A stretch of 64,000 nucleotides of DNA from Pseudobacter ginsenosidimutans (GTDB lineage: Bacteria; Bacteroidota; Bacteroidia; Chitinophagales; Chitinophagaceae), in assembly GCF_007970185.1 (NCBI RefSeq), contig NZ_CP042431.1:4774001-4838000 (forward strand). Reading direction: 5' to 3'. Made by a program: the position numbers and the translations under genes. Positions 1 through 8,500 of the stretch are shown here, piece by piece (the first letter of the stretch is position 1; each line of letters opens with the position of its first letter). The notes under the pieces were generated by a model. It did not search any database. It had not been told where the DNA came from and was given only the letters and a program-made list of their open reading frames with translations.

Positions 1-1
1 T

Positions 2-2475
2 CCAGGCTTATGCTATTCCCAAAATATTGACAGTCTGCAAGCTATTTATAGCCAATATTATGAAACTGCATTGCTGACTGTTAGTCCTTCGGGTGAATAT
101 GCCGTATTGAATCATCACAATACGTTTGGGAAAAATAACGATGTGCTGCTTGACGTGAAAACTGGAAAATCACTATCGCTGGATAAACATATTCGTTACC
201 AGTTTTTAGGAGATGATTGCCTGTTAATGCAGAATATGGAACGCAGCAGATTCATGCATCTAAAGACCCAACAATACCGTGATGTAGCTGGTAGTCATAT
301 TCCTGCTATCATTACTAAATCAAGTCAAATTCTGCTGCAAAATAAGGTTGCTAAAGAGGCCTTCCTGACTTCAACAGATGGAGAGGAATTGTGGAAAGCG
401 TCAAACATCAATACCTCCCTGTTTGATGTAAATAACAATCGATTTATCTATGCTTCAGGTGATCAGTTGGTGATCAGAGAACTGAACAGTCATCGGTTAA
501 AAACCTATACACTCGACAGCAACGTTCAATGGATGTTTTCCAACGATCATAGAATCTACTGTGCCAATATTCAGGCAACACAAATAGAACTGTACACTTT
601 GGATCTGCAGTCCAATCAGCTGGCAAAACAAATAATTGTGAGTCCTGCGGATTTGGAATTCGCCTCATCTTTAAATAATTTATTTGAGATCAGAGAAGAT
701 AAACACTTCCTGTTTCCCATGTATTTAAAAAGTAAATTAAATGACAAGAAGAATCCTGAATTAATAATTACCTATTCCAACAGAAGTGGCAAGGACAAGT
801 TTTTAAACCATCATTTGGGTATTTATGATCTTAAGAACGGGCAATGGGACTATAAACCTGATACAAAGCAAAAACTGCCTGTTTACAAATTTTTGAATGA
901 AAAAGGTGACTTTGTTGTGTACGATGAAAGTGGGGATGTAGTGGAAGAACAGCAAAATGTTATTCTGGATCTGAATTTGATTTTAGATTATGGTAAAAGT
1001 TCATGCTTACTGCCTAAAAAAAGAATACATGACGGCAATTATCTATGGGATCGGGGTACTGAACAATTCATTTATTTCGATCAAAAAAGATGGAGGTTTC
1101 ATCATATCAAAACAGGGGCAGATCAGGAGCTATTGCCTTTGGGTGCCGGGGGATGGCATGCCTACCAGGCACGTAGAGGAAGTAGTGGCCTTGCAGACGA
1201 ACCAGAGGTTAAGCCAATTCATATCCGCAACAGATCTGCCATTATGTTGTCTAATCAGTTCGATTACTTTATTGTGGATCTCAAAACTCATCAATTAGAG
1301 AGGATCACCAAAGGGGAAGAACAACAGATCAAATATGAACTGCAGTTATCCAGGGAACAGTATCCGAAATCATCCTGGAATATTGGGTTTGCTGAAATTG
1401 ACCTGGAAAAGGAGATTACTTTCAAGCTCTTTAACCTTAAGACCTATAATTCAGGATTTGCCACCTATTTACATAAAAAGAAAAAAAACGATCTCTTTCA
1501 ACTAGGACATTACAGGGAGATCATTAAGTATAACAACGGACATTTTTTACCTCTCATTTTGCGTTAGAACCTTTTAGACTGACAAAATTAGAAAAAGGGA
1601 AATACACGATTGTATATGAATCTTTAAAAACAGAAATAAAGGACTTAACAGGTACAAAATATCAAATCTTTCAATATCAAACAAGTTATGGTACGGCCAA
1701 TGCTGCGATCTTGTTTCCTGTTGGTTATGACAGTCAGAAGAAGTATCCGATGATAGTGAATATTTATGAAGTGCAGTCACGTGATCTATTGTATTTCTTG
1801 CCGCCATATTTAACGGTAACATATGGCTTCAATTATTTGCACTATTTGATGAATGGGTACATTGTGTTGCTTCCTGATCTTCAATATGAAATCGGTAATG
1901 TTAAAAATAGTGTGATCAAATCCCTGGAAAGTAGTACTGAGGCCGCCAAATTATTGGCACCTGTTGATGATAATAATATCGGCGTTTTGGGTTTATCATT
2001 CGGCGGTTATGAAACCGGTCTTGCATTGACCAATTCCAGGTACTTCAAGACCGGCGTTGCTGGCGTTATGGTTTCGGATCTGGTATCGCACGCGCTTAGT
2101 AAGTCTGAATTCATAACAATGCCCAATTACATGCGGACGGAAAATCATCAAATGAGAATGAAACATAACTTATTTGATAACTGGAATACTTATTTGGAGA
2201 ATTCACCGGTCTATCATATGAAAAACATTAACGCACCCGTATTGATCTGGACCGGACTGAAAGATAAAAATGTACCACCGGCCCAATCAAAGATGTTTTT
2301 TCTTGGCATGAAAAGATTACAGAAGAAAGCTGTTTTGCTGGAATATACCAATGAAACGCATAATGTTTTCCTGCCGTCCAATCAATTGGACCTTAATGTT
2401 AAGATCTGGCAGTGGTTCGATTATTACTTGAAAAACAAACGTCCGGCAGACTGGATAATACCTCTCACAGAATAA
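2..2475 (+). CDS. S9-family (prolyl oligopeptidase/DPP-IV-like) peptidase, 5' end outside window, one frameshift
   Basis: The reading frame is open from base 2, so the true start lies before the window. The first part (to a stop at 1567) is repetitive beta-rich sequence, as expected for the beta-propeller of S9 peptidases. The second part is the alpha/beta-hydrolase domain: nucleophile Ser in GLSFGGY, probable Asp in GLKDKNVP, probable His in ETHNVF. The two halves lie in different frames. Frame 1 is open from 1534 and reads straight into the hydrolase domain, and one extra T in the six-T run at 1543-1548 would join them into about 824 codons. The zero-frame context there is T TTT TTA, a canonical -1 slippery heptamer, so recoding is formally possible, but a sequencing deletion or real mutation is more likely. 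The region is visibly AT-richer than the rest of the window. Substrate unknown. Confidence 0.75.
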
Positions 2476-2491
2476 CAGGAGATAAGGAAGA

Positions 2492-2527
2492 AGACCGCCC
2501 GGCACTGAGTGCGCGGGCGATCTTTTC
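2492..2527 (+). terminator. Rho-independent terminator after the S9 peptidase
   Basis: The arms at 2492-2506 and 2507-2522 form a long GC-rich stem with one bulge and one mismatch, followed by TTTT. It lies 17 nt after the peptidase stop and before the convergent HopJ-like gene. Confidence 0.7.
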
Positions 2528-2544
2528 TATTAAATATTGTTTTC

Positions 2545-2886
2545 TTATTTGGCTGAAAGTGCCACACCTTCAAACTCTATCCCTCCCCATCCATGCTTCA
2601 TGAATTGCCTGATATTCTGATGATCAGTTCCGTCAGGTGTATTCAGCACCGCCTGATAATGTTCCGCAAACAATAACAATGTATCTTCTTTGCTGAGGCC
2701 GTTCAATTGAGCAAAGGTGAAAACCTTTGCGCTGCCCTGATTCTGCGTTGCTTCATTAAAGGCTTCGCCATTTTTAAAGGCCGTAGGCTGATGCTGGTAG
2801 CGGGTTTCAATGAATTCGATTACTTCTTTGAAAGGAATCGCATTGGCTTTGAGACTTTGGATCAAATCGGTCAGTTGTTCTTGCAT
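2545..2886 (-). CDS. HopJ-type III effector-like family protein (113 aa)
   Basis: A small soluble protein with the features of the HopJ family (named after a Pseudomonas effector but widespread in free-living bacteria that lack type III secretion): an N-terminal helix, a central segment with TAFKNG and NQGSAKVF, then LFAEHYQAVL and a C-terminal HGWGGI motif. The start at 2886 (MQEQLTD) was chosen because sequence upstream of it is low-complexity and encodes part of a tandem DNA repeat; a longer 160-codon reading from 3027 is judged spurious. About 113 aa is a normal family length. The function is unknown; no secretion system is nearby, so the effector name should not be read as a role. The gene is monocistronic, flanked by hairpins on both sides. 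Confidence 0.72.
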   Translation of the reverse strand: MQEQLTDLIQSLKANAIPFKEVIEFIETRYQHQPTAFKNGEAFNEATQNQGSAKVFTFAQLNGLSKEDTLLLFAEHYQAVLNTPDGTDHQNIRQFMKHGWGGIEFEGVALSAK

Positions 2887-2895
2887 CTGAATATC

Positions 2896-2935
2896 TTGAA
2901 TTGAAATGAATTGAAATGAATTGAAATGAATTGAA
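2896..2935. repeat. 10-bp tandem repeat just upstream of the HopJ-like gene
   Basis: TTGAAATGAA is repeated three times exactly (2901-2930), with a half copy on each side. It begins about 10 bp before the HopJ-like ATG, in its leader or promoter. Ten base pairs is close to one helical turn, so copy-number change would alter promoter spacing. Confidence 0.85.
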
Positions 2936-2986
2936 TTTGTGAGGGCAAAAATAGAAAAATATAAAAGATAATGCTGCATAAAAGGC

Positions 2987-3016
2987 AAGGCCCTCCCAAA
3001 GAATTGGGAAGGCCTT
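2987..3016 (-). terminator. Hairpin downstream of the DUF4838/T9SS gene
   Basis: Two 13-nt arms (2987-2999 and 3004-3016) pair around a 4-nt loop. One position is a mismatch on the plus strand but a G-U wobble on the minus strand, where it is followed by a modest T-rich stretch. This favours termination of the gene ending at 3045. Confidence 0.6.
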
Positions 3017-3044
3017 TCTAGTGCCAATTTGAAGCGATTTTATT

Positions 3045-6000
3045 CTATTTTTTCAGAAATTTTACTGTTTGTGTCTGACCGTTCATATTCATCGCAGCGA
3101 TATACACATTTCCATTTATGATCGATGCAGGTATCCTTACCGTATTTATTCCCTTTTCCAGTTTTACTTTTTCTGCGGAAATAACACGTCCTGAAATGTC
3201 GGTGATTCGCAACCAGGCCTCTTCTGCTATTTTTGAATTAACGAGTAAGTGAACGGATGAATTCTCAGCTTTCAATACTTTGAACGACTGTAATTGGTCC
3301 GATTGTTTTTGAACGGTGTAAACAGAAGCGATCGGAGGTGGCGTTGCATTGAGGGAATAGTTGTGAATGGAATCCTGCAAAGCTCTCAGATTCTCTACCA
3401 GTTTCACCGTATTCAAAGGAGTGGCGCTTCCGAACATTTCAAATCCTCCGCTATAGCCTAAGGATGATGATGTGAGTACTAACAGTCCATCTCCGATCTG
3501 GTAAGTGAGAAGATAAGGCCGGTCGGGATTGGCGCCAAAGGATGCTGTGGCTAATTTTCGCCACCCTGCAGAAGGTGTATAGGCTTGTGATGGCGTCATG
3601 CCGTCTCTTACAGTTACATTGATATTGTTGGGTGTGGTAAGCCATTGGCCCATCTCTCTGAAAACTGTTTCGCGGGTTGCTGATGTGGCGCTGGACCAGG
3701 CTACGGAAGGCAAACCCGTGAACCAGGTATTGATGGGAACATTGCTTCCGGAAATGACAACCAGTCTGCCCTTGCTCACAAAATCCGTGATCTGGTTTTG
3801 AAAGAAACTATTCGATAATGAAATGCCTGTGCTGAAATATTTGATCAGCAGCACGGCAGCGTCTTCATCCAGTTTAGCGTTGAGCTCTGTTTCTCCGGTT
3901 ACTCCCGAGCTGACCTGCCAGTTCCTTTTTTGGAATTCTACGGAAATGGGGAACCTGTTGGCGCTGCCCTGGTCGTACAAAATGATCTTGTTGAACAAAG
4001 GATCGGTGATCTCATTCACCAGTTTCACTTCCGCGAAATTGTTTTGATTATAGAAGGATCCATCGGGCCAGCCTGAATTGCCTTCGGGTCTTCCGCGTTT
4101 GATCTGCATTTTGAAAGCAGCGTTTTCTGCAGGCGTGATACCGATGGCACTGAATGGAATGGTAATGGTGGTGGTCCAGGTACTATCTGTTGTTGAAAAG
4201 CTGTTGGTGGCAGACCAGGCAGGAGAGGAGGTCCAGGACGTTACGAAATTGGTGCCACCCTTTGAACTGGCATCATAGCGCCAGGGCGTTCCATTTTTCG
4301 CGTTCACTGCAAAACGGATATAGGCAGGATTGGAGCTGTCTTTTTGCAGATAGATCTCGATTCGGTCGTCTGTGAGTATATTTCCATCATCATGGGCAGT
4401 GGCTGTTTGAATCCTGTTGGCAACATCATAATCATGGTTCACGATCCGGATAACAAGATTGGTTGTATTCCAGGTCATTTTTACATCGGTCTGTTCGGTT
4501 ACTGATTGTCCGTTACTGTTCTCGAATGCAGGTAATCGTGGAACTGAATCCCAGTTGATGGTCCCTGTTACTTTCACTACGGATGTGCTATACCGATAGG
4601 CGCGTTCTGTTTTGTAATTGAAGATCTTTTGCCAGTTCAGCAACATTTTACTTTCCAGCGCTATCTGTGCATTCCTGCTTGCGAGCAATGCAGAATCTGT
4701 TACATCGTTCTCAAGAGTGGTGCGGGCAATGCGCAGGTGATTGTTCAGTTTTACAAATTTGGGGATCGACAGGAAATTGTCCACGAAGTTGGCAGGCGAG
4801 TTATTGTATCCTTTGATATCACCGGGTGCATTCCTCCAGGCGGTATCGAAAGTTTTGTAATAGTCCCTCATATGTGGCCCGGCCGTGCCGTAGATCACGT
4901 TGTTCCAGTCGTTCACGATACTATCTGCATTCACTGTATCCCACATGGCCCTGGCGGCTGCATACAGGTTGATCCGGTTGGTATTCCAGTTGGTATTCTC
5001 CGGAGAAGTGGAATTGCGATAGGGCCGAAGCTCAGACATATATCCTACCAGTCCATTTGTTTTCATCCAGTCCATTTGTTCAATTTCCCATTTAACCAGG
5101 GGTACATACATCGGATCTGTGAACATGATATATTCATACCCCCTGATCCCCATTTGTACATTTTTTCCCAGCCATCCGGTGACCTCTGTGTTGGGAATAT
5201 TGTTGGTGGCATCAGAACTGCTCATGAATGAATGACGATAGCAGGCTTCGTACAATGCATAACCTACAAATTCAAATGGAGCTGCATCGTTCTGTGGTAC
5301 AGCTTTGTAGCCCTGGTAAGCATAAGTCCAGTATCTTTTTCCGGGATGTGTGAGTTCCACTTTTTCCATTACGATCCTGGTGAAATTCTGCCAGCGGGTA
5401 CTTACTGTTGCACCAAGTGGCCGGCAATAAACCGTATCCCTGCAATAGAGCTGGTTGTCTACCGGATACATATGAACGATATCTACATAAGGATTATCAT
5501 TCCACCATCCCCTGATCATGTCGGCTACTGCATCCTGAACATCGGGATGACCCCAGCAAATATGAGAGGTAACATTGATGGGGCGGGTACCATCGGATTG
5601 CAAGGCTGCCCAATCGGGATGCGCTCTCAATACTGCTGTGTCCAGTTTTATATTATGACCTGCGATGCGTGCGAGAAAGCCTTTCTGTTTTCTCGATTTC
5701 ATTGTTACAGTATCCGTATCACCTTCTTTGAAACCCACAACATTCATTCTGTTCCTGGCCATCCAGGCATCATTATCAGCGTAATCAGTAGCTATCTGGT
5801 TGGTGAGTGCCAGTGTACGGATCGGAAGTTTTGGAGTGTGAAAGATGGCAAGCGAACCTACAGTTACACTGCTTCGCACAGGAATGAATTCACCTGAAAC
5901 GCCGGGCCAGAGCCAGCGTACGCCCAGGTAATCCTGCAGGAATGTGTAGGTGGCATAGAGCGCTGCTCTCGCTGTTTTCCCAGCCAGGAATAAATTGTTG

Positions 6001-6338
6001 CCATTTCGCCACACTGCTGTTTGTTCTTCGTTCACATTGGAGCCGCTGAGTCCCATACTTGCTGCATTGGCAGACACCAGGGGATTGGCCAGCGTGCCGA
6101 TCACGATCTGTGCGCCGCTTACAGGATTACTGTTGATGGCTAATGTTTTGCCTGTCATGATCTGAATACATCTCTGCAATTCCAGCGCTGCATACCAGGA
6201 AACCGAAGCAGAGCCTGCATTCACATAGATAGACGCCTGTTGTGAAGGGCTTGCAATGACGAGGTCCTGGGCTTTGCAAATGCTTGCTGTGGCCATAACA
6301 AATATCGTCATGGCTGAAAGGGTAAAGCGTTTCAGCAT
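3045..6338 (-). CDS. Secreted DUF4838 protein with CBM9-like domain and T9SS C-terminal sorting domain
   Basis: A 1097-aa multidomain exported protein. Residues 1-23 are a Sec signal peptide (ends SICKAQ). Residues about 30-155 resemble the alpha-glucuronidase-like N-terminal fold (ARxALYATYTFLQDYLGVRWLWPG). Residues about 155-590 are DUF4838 (MARNRMN, then HICWGHPDVQDAV and HMYPVDNQLYC). Residues about 600-780 look like a CBM9-type sugar-binding domain (DDRIEIYLQ, TIPFSAIGI). Residues about 785-1010 resemble a GATase-like fold (VVISGSNVPINTWF). Residues about 1015-1097 are a T9SS type A sorting domain ending VKFLKK. It is probably surface-attached or released and acts on glycan. It is divergent from the sigma/FecR/Sus operon and is a paralogue of the DUF4838 gene inside that operon, which lacks the CBM9-like and T9SS parts. 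The catalytic activity of DUF4838 is not established. Confidence 0.8.
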   Translation of the reverse strand: MLKRFTLSAMTIFVMATASICKAQDLVIASPSQQASIYVNAGSASVSWYAALELQRCIQIMTGKTLAINSNPVSGAQIVIGTLANPLVSANAASMGLSGSNVNEEQTAVWRNGNNLFLAGKTARAALYATYTFLQDYLGVRWLWPGVSGEFIPVRSSVTVGSLAIFHTPKLPIRTLALTNQIATDYADNDAWMARNRMNVVGFKEGDTDTVTMKSRKQKGFLARIAGHNIKLDTAVLRAHPDWAALQSDGTRPINVTSHICWGHPDVQDAVADMIRGWWNDNPYVDIVHMYPVDNQLYCRDTVYCRPLGATVSTRWQNFTRIVMEKVELTHPGKRYWTYAYQGYKAVPQNDAAPFEFVGYALYEACYRHSFMSSSDATNNIPNTEVTGWLGKNVQMGIRGYEYIMFTDPMYVPLVKWEIEQMDWMKTNGLVGYMSELRPYRNSTSPENTNWNTNRINLYAAARAMWDTVNADSIVNDWNNVIYGTAGPHMRDYYKTFDTAWRNAPGDIKGYNNSPANFVDNFLSIPKFVKLNNHLRIARTTLENDVTDSALLASRNAQIALESKMLLNWQKIFNYKTERAYRYSTSVVKVTGTINWDSVPRLPAFENSNGQSVTEQTDVKMTWNTTNLVIRIVNHDYDVANRIQTATAHDDGNILTDDRIEIYLQKDSSNPAYIRFAVNAKNGTPWRYDASSKGGTNFVTSWTSSPAWSATNSFSTTDSTWTTTITIPFSAIGITPAENAAFKMQIKRGRPEGNSGWPDGSFYNQNNFAEVKLVNEITDPLFNKIILYDQGSANRFPISVEFQKRNWQVSSGVTGETELNAKLDEDAAVLLIKYFSTGISLSNSFFQNQITDFVSKGRLVVISGSNVPINTWFTGLPSVAWSSATSATRETVFREMGQWLTTPNNINVTVRDGMTPSQAYTPSAGWRKLATASFGANPDRPYLLTYQIGDGLLVLTSSSLGYSGGFEMFGSATPLNTVKLVENLRALQDSIHNYSLNATPPPIASVYTVQKQSDQLQSFKVLKAENSSVHLLVNSKIAEEAWLRITDISGRVISAEKVKLEKGINTVRIPASIINGNVYIAAMNMNGQTQTVKFLKK

Positions 6339-6547
6339 AATATTTAATTTATATAATAATGGAATATCGTGTGCATTAACTGCACGTTCCGGAGGCGCCC
6401 ATATTTAATGGAAACATTTTGCGGAACAAATCCCTAATCGTTTTTTATTTTTATTAAAGGGTGTACTGCTTGCATTGATTCATGCAGTTGCATTGATATT
6501 TATAAAATAAAACACTAAATTGCCCATAGGATAAGGCTTGCCCACAA

Positions 6548-7090
6548 ATGCAATTACTTCTAAACAGCATTCAACACCAAAACGATCAGAAGGCTTTCAA
6601 GCAACTGTACCAATTGTTCTTTTTTAAATTGTACCAGTTCGCTTACTCTTATACCCGGTCCAAGGAAAGCTCTGAAGAACTGGTGAACGATGTATTTCTC
6701 AATATCTGGCAGAAGAGAGATACACTCGATTCCATCCAGAATATCAATCTGTATCTGTACGTCTCCGTAAAGAACGCTTCACTGAATTACCTGCGCAGGA
6801 ATAGTCTGCCGGTTCCGGTTTCTGTGGATGATCTGCATGCCGATCACTTTCAGATCACTGCCGATCCTGAGTCTGCCCTTATCAGCCGCGAATTGCAGGG
6901 CCAGGTTGCAGCAGCCATCGAGCAATTACCGTCACGTTGTAAACTGATCTTCAAACTGGTAAAGCAGGATGGGCTGAGTTACAAGGAAGTGGCTGATCTA
7001 TTGGGTATTTCCACAAAAACGGTGGACAGCCAGCTTTGTCTTGCTCTCAAAAAACTCGCGCACCTACTGCATCCTGTCAATAGCTGGTGA
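6548..7090 (+). CDS. ECF RNA polymerase sigma factor, FecI/SigZ type (locus 1)
   Basis: A 180-aa sigma-70 factor with region 2 at about residues 20-90 (ELVNDVFLNIWQKRD) and region 4 at about 125-175 (LPSRCKLIFKLVKQDGLSYKEVADLLGISTKTVDSQL, a clear HTH). Only regions 2 and 4 are present, as usual for ECF factors. It is followed by FecR, SusC and SusD, the standard Bacteroidota trans-envelope arrangement: it should be released by its FecR partner when the SusC transporter senses substrate, and then transcribe the Sus operon. A hairpin separates it from fecR. Confidence 0.9.
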   Translation: MQLLLNSIQHQNDQKAFKQLYQLFFFKLYQFAYSYTRSKESSEELVNDVFLNIWQKRDTLDSIQNINLYLYVSVKNASLNYLRRNSLPVPVSVDDLHADHFQITADPESALISRELQGQVAAAIEQLPSRCKLIFKLVKQDGLSYKEVADLLGISTKTVDSQLCLALKKLAHLLHPVNSW

Positions 7091-7168
7091 TCATTTTCAG
7101 GAAAACAGAAAAAAACTTTCTCATCGCTTAGGGAATTCCTCCGTATTATGTTTCCTTTAATGAAGGAG

Positions 7169-7206
7169 CAGCCAGTCGCCCGCGTCATCGCGAGTGGCTT
7201 TTGTTT
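7169..7206 (+). terminator. Hairpin with T-tract between sigma and fecR (possible attenuator)
   Basis: Ten-nt arms at 7170-7179 and 7190-7199 with one mismatch and a 10-nt loop, followed by TTTTGTTTG. It lies 80 nt after the sigma stop and 17 nt before the fecR ATG, so it would set sigma apart from, or at a different level to, its anti-sigma partner. Confidence 0.55.
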
Positions 7207-7222
7207 GCTCGAATAACTTTTT

Positions 7223-8302
7223 ATGAAACCAGAGAGATTAATAGAATTACTGGCCAGGCAGATGGGCAATGCAGCATCCGATGCCGAGTTGCTTGAATTG
7301 CAGGAATTGATGAAACAATATCCTGATCAGCAGCAGCTGGCGGAAATGTTGCGATCTGTCAAAGCAGAAACTACACAACCTGTTGCTGGCCAGGAAGAGG
7401 AAATGGTGAGTGAAAACTGGAATAAGCTACAACAGCAGCTGCAGGCTGAGCAGGATCATATACCAGTATTGCCAATGATGCCCAAAAGAAAGTTCCTGCA
7501 AACATGGATGGGCAGGGCAGCAGTTTGGGGAGGCATTATTCTTGTAGCAGGTACTACCTGGTTCATGCTCAATAAACCCGGTCAGCAAAATATTGCCAAT
7601 GTTCAGCAGTTGAGCGCCACCAATGGCTCTCCTGAAAAAAAGATCCTGCCTGACGGTTCCGTTGTATGGCTGAATGCCCGCAGCACCGTTCGTTATGCAG
7701 AAGATCGTGAACTGAACACACGTGATGTTTATCTCGAAGGAGAAGCTTATTTCCAGGTGAAGCAGGATCCTGAGCATCCATTCATCGTTCATGCAGGAAA
7801 TATAGCGGTGCGTGCATTGGGAACCGAATTCAATGTAACCGCCTACCCGGATGAGAACAGACTGGAAACCACCCTGATCAGTGGAAAGGTGCAGGTGACC
7901 ATGAATGAAAAACCTGATCAGAAGATCATACTCGCTCCCAATGAAAAACTAACGGTGATCAATAAGGAAATGCTCCGGCCCGGACAGCATGAAGATGCAG
8001 CGAATGAGATCAGCTTCCAGGTAGAACCCGTTACCAGTCTTGCTTCTGTGAATGCAGTGCCCGAAGTGGCCTGGTTGCAGGATAAGCTGGCATTCCAGAA
8101 TGAACAGTTCTCCAAACTGGCAAAGCGGATCGAAAGAAGATACAATGTTCATATGGTGTTCAGGGATTCCACACTGAAACACGAGATCCTTACAGGAACC
8201 TTTGAAAATGAAAATATCCGGAAAGCTTTATCCCTGCTGCAGATGACCACTCCTTTCCGATACAGGATAGAAGGGGATTCTGTTTTTCTGAATCGAAACT
8301 GA
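7223..8302 (+). CDS. FecR-family anti-sigma / signal-transduction protein (locus 1)
   Basis: A 359-aa inner-membrane regulator. The N-terminal cytoplasmic part (1-90) should hold the sigma. One membrane helix lies at about 93-112 (AAVWGGIILVAGTTWFML). The periplasmic FecR domain at about 130-235 shows ILPDGSVVWLNARSTVRY, GEAYFQVKQD and GTEFNVTAY. A C-terminal DUF4974-like domain (about 275-359: FQNEQFSKLAKRIERRYNV, LTGTFENENIRKAL) should meet the STN domain of the SusC encoded next. Length and order are normal. It is followed by a 198-nt gap containing an antisense-facing hairpin before susC. Confidence 0.92.
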   Translation: MKPERLIELLARQMGNAASDAELLELQELMKQYPDQQQLAEMLRSVKAETTQPVAGQEEEMVSENWNKLQQQLQAEQDHIPVLPMMPKRKFLQTWMGRAAVWGGIILVAGTTWFMLNKPGQQNIANVQQLSATNGSPEKKILPDGSVVWLNARSTVRYAEDRELNTRDVYLEGEAYFQVKQDPEHPFIVHAGNIAVRALGTEFNVTAYPDENRLETTLISGKVQVTMNEKPDQKIILAPNEKLTVINKEMLRPGQHEDAANEISFQVEPVTSLASVNAVPEVAWLQDKLAFQNEQFSKLAKRIERRYNVHMVFRDSTLKHEILTGTFENENIRKALSLLQMTTPFRYRIEGDSVFLNRN

Positions 8303-8386
8303 TGATTTACAGAAGCTGAAAAGCTGACCTGCGCAACAATGATTTGATGCGGGAACAATATCGTATTGCAGCAAAAATGGAAAAGG

Positions 8387-8427
8387 ATAAAAATAAAAAA
8401 GAGGAAGAGCGCTAACTCCTCCTCTGA
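8387..8427 (-). terminator. Antisense-facing intrinsic terminator between fecR and susC (locus 1)
   Basis: AGAGGA (8400-8405) pairs with TCCTCT (8420-8425), and the stem extends to 9-10 bp. An A-C mismatch on the plus strand becomes a U-G wobble in minus-strand RNA, where the stem is followed by a run of U. It therefore terminates leftward transcripts coming from the susC leader, not the operon mRNA. A TAnnTTTG-type box on the minus strand (TATATTTG, 8494-8501) could start an RNA of about 100 nt ending here. Confidence 0.6.
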
Positions 8428-8500
8428 TAATGAATGCAATCGGAACAGGCTCACCTGACAAGTTCACTTGTTCCTTTTATTCATCTTTCAATTCAAATAT

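Noticed and set aside
2896-2935. CRISPR-like repeat
   Set aside because: Units are 10 bp, contiguous and without spacers; no cas genes are nearby.
4629-5897. Long open frames on the plus strand opposite the DUF4838/T9SS gene
   Set aside because: They mirror the codon structure of a well-supported gene, show Cys/His/Ile-rich composition without motifs, and have no signal or operon context.
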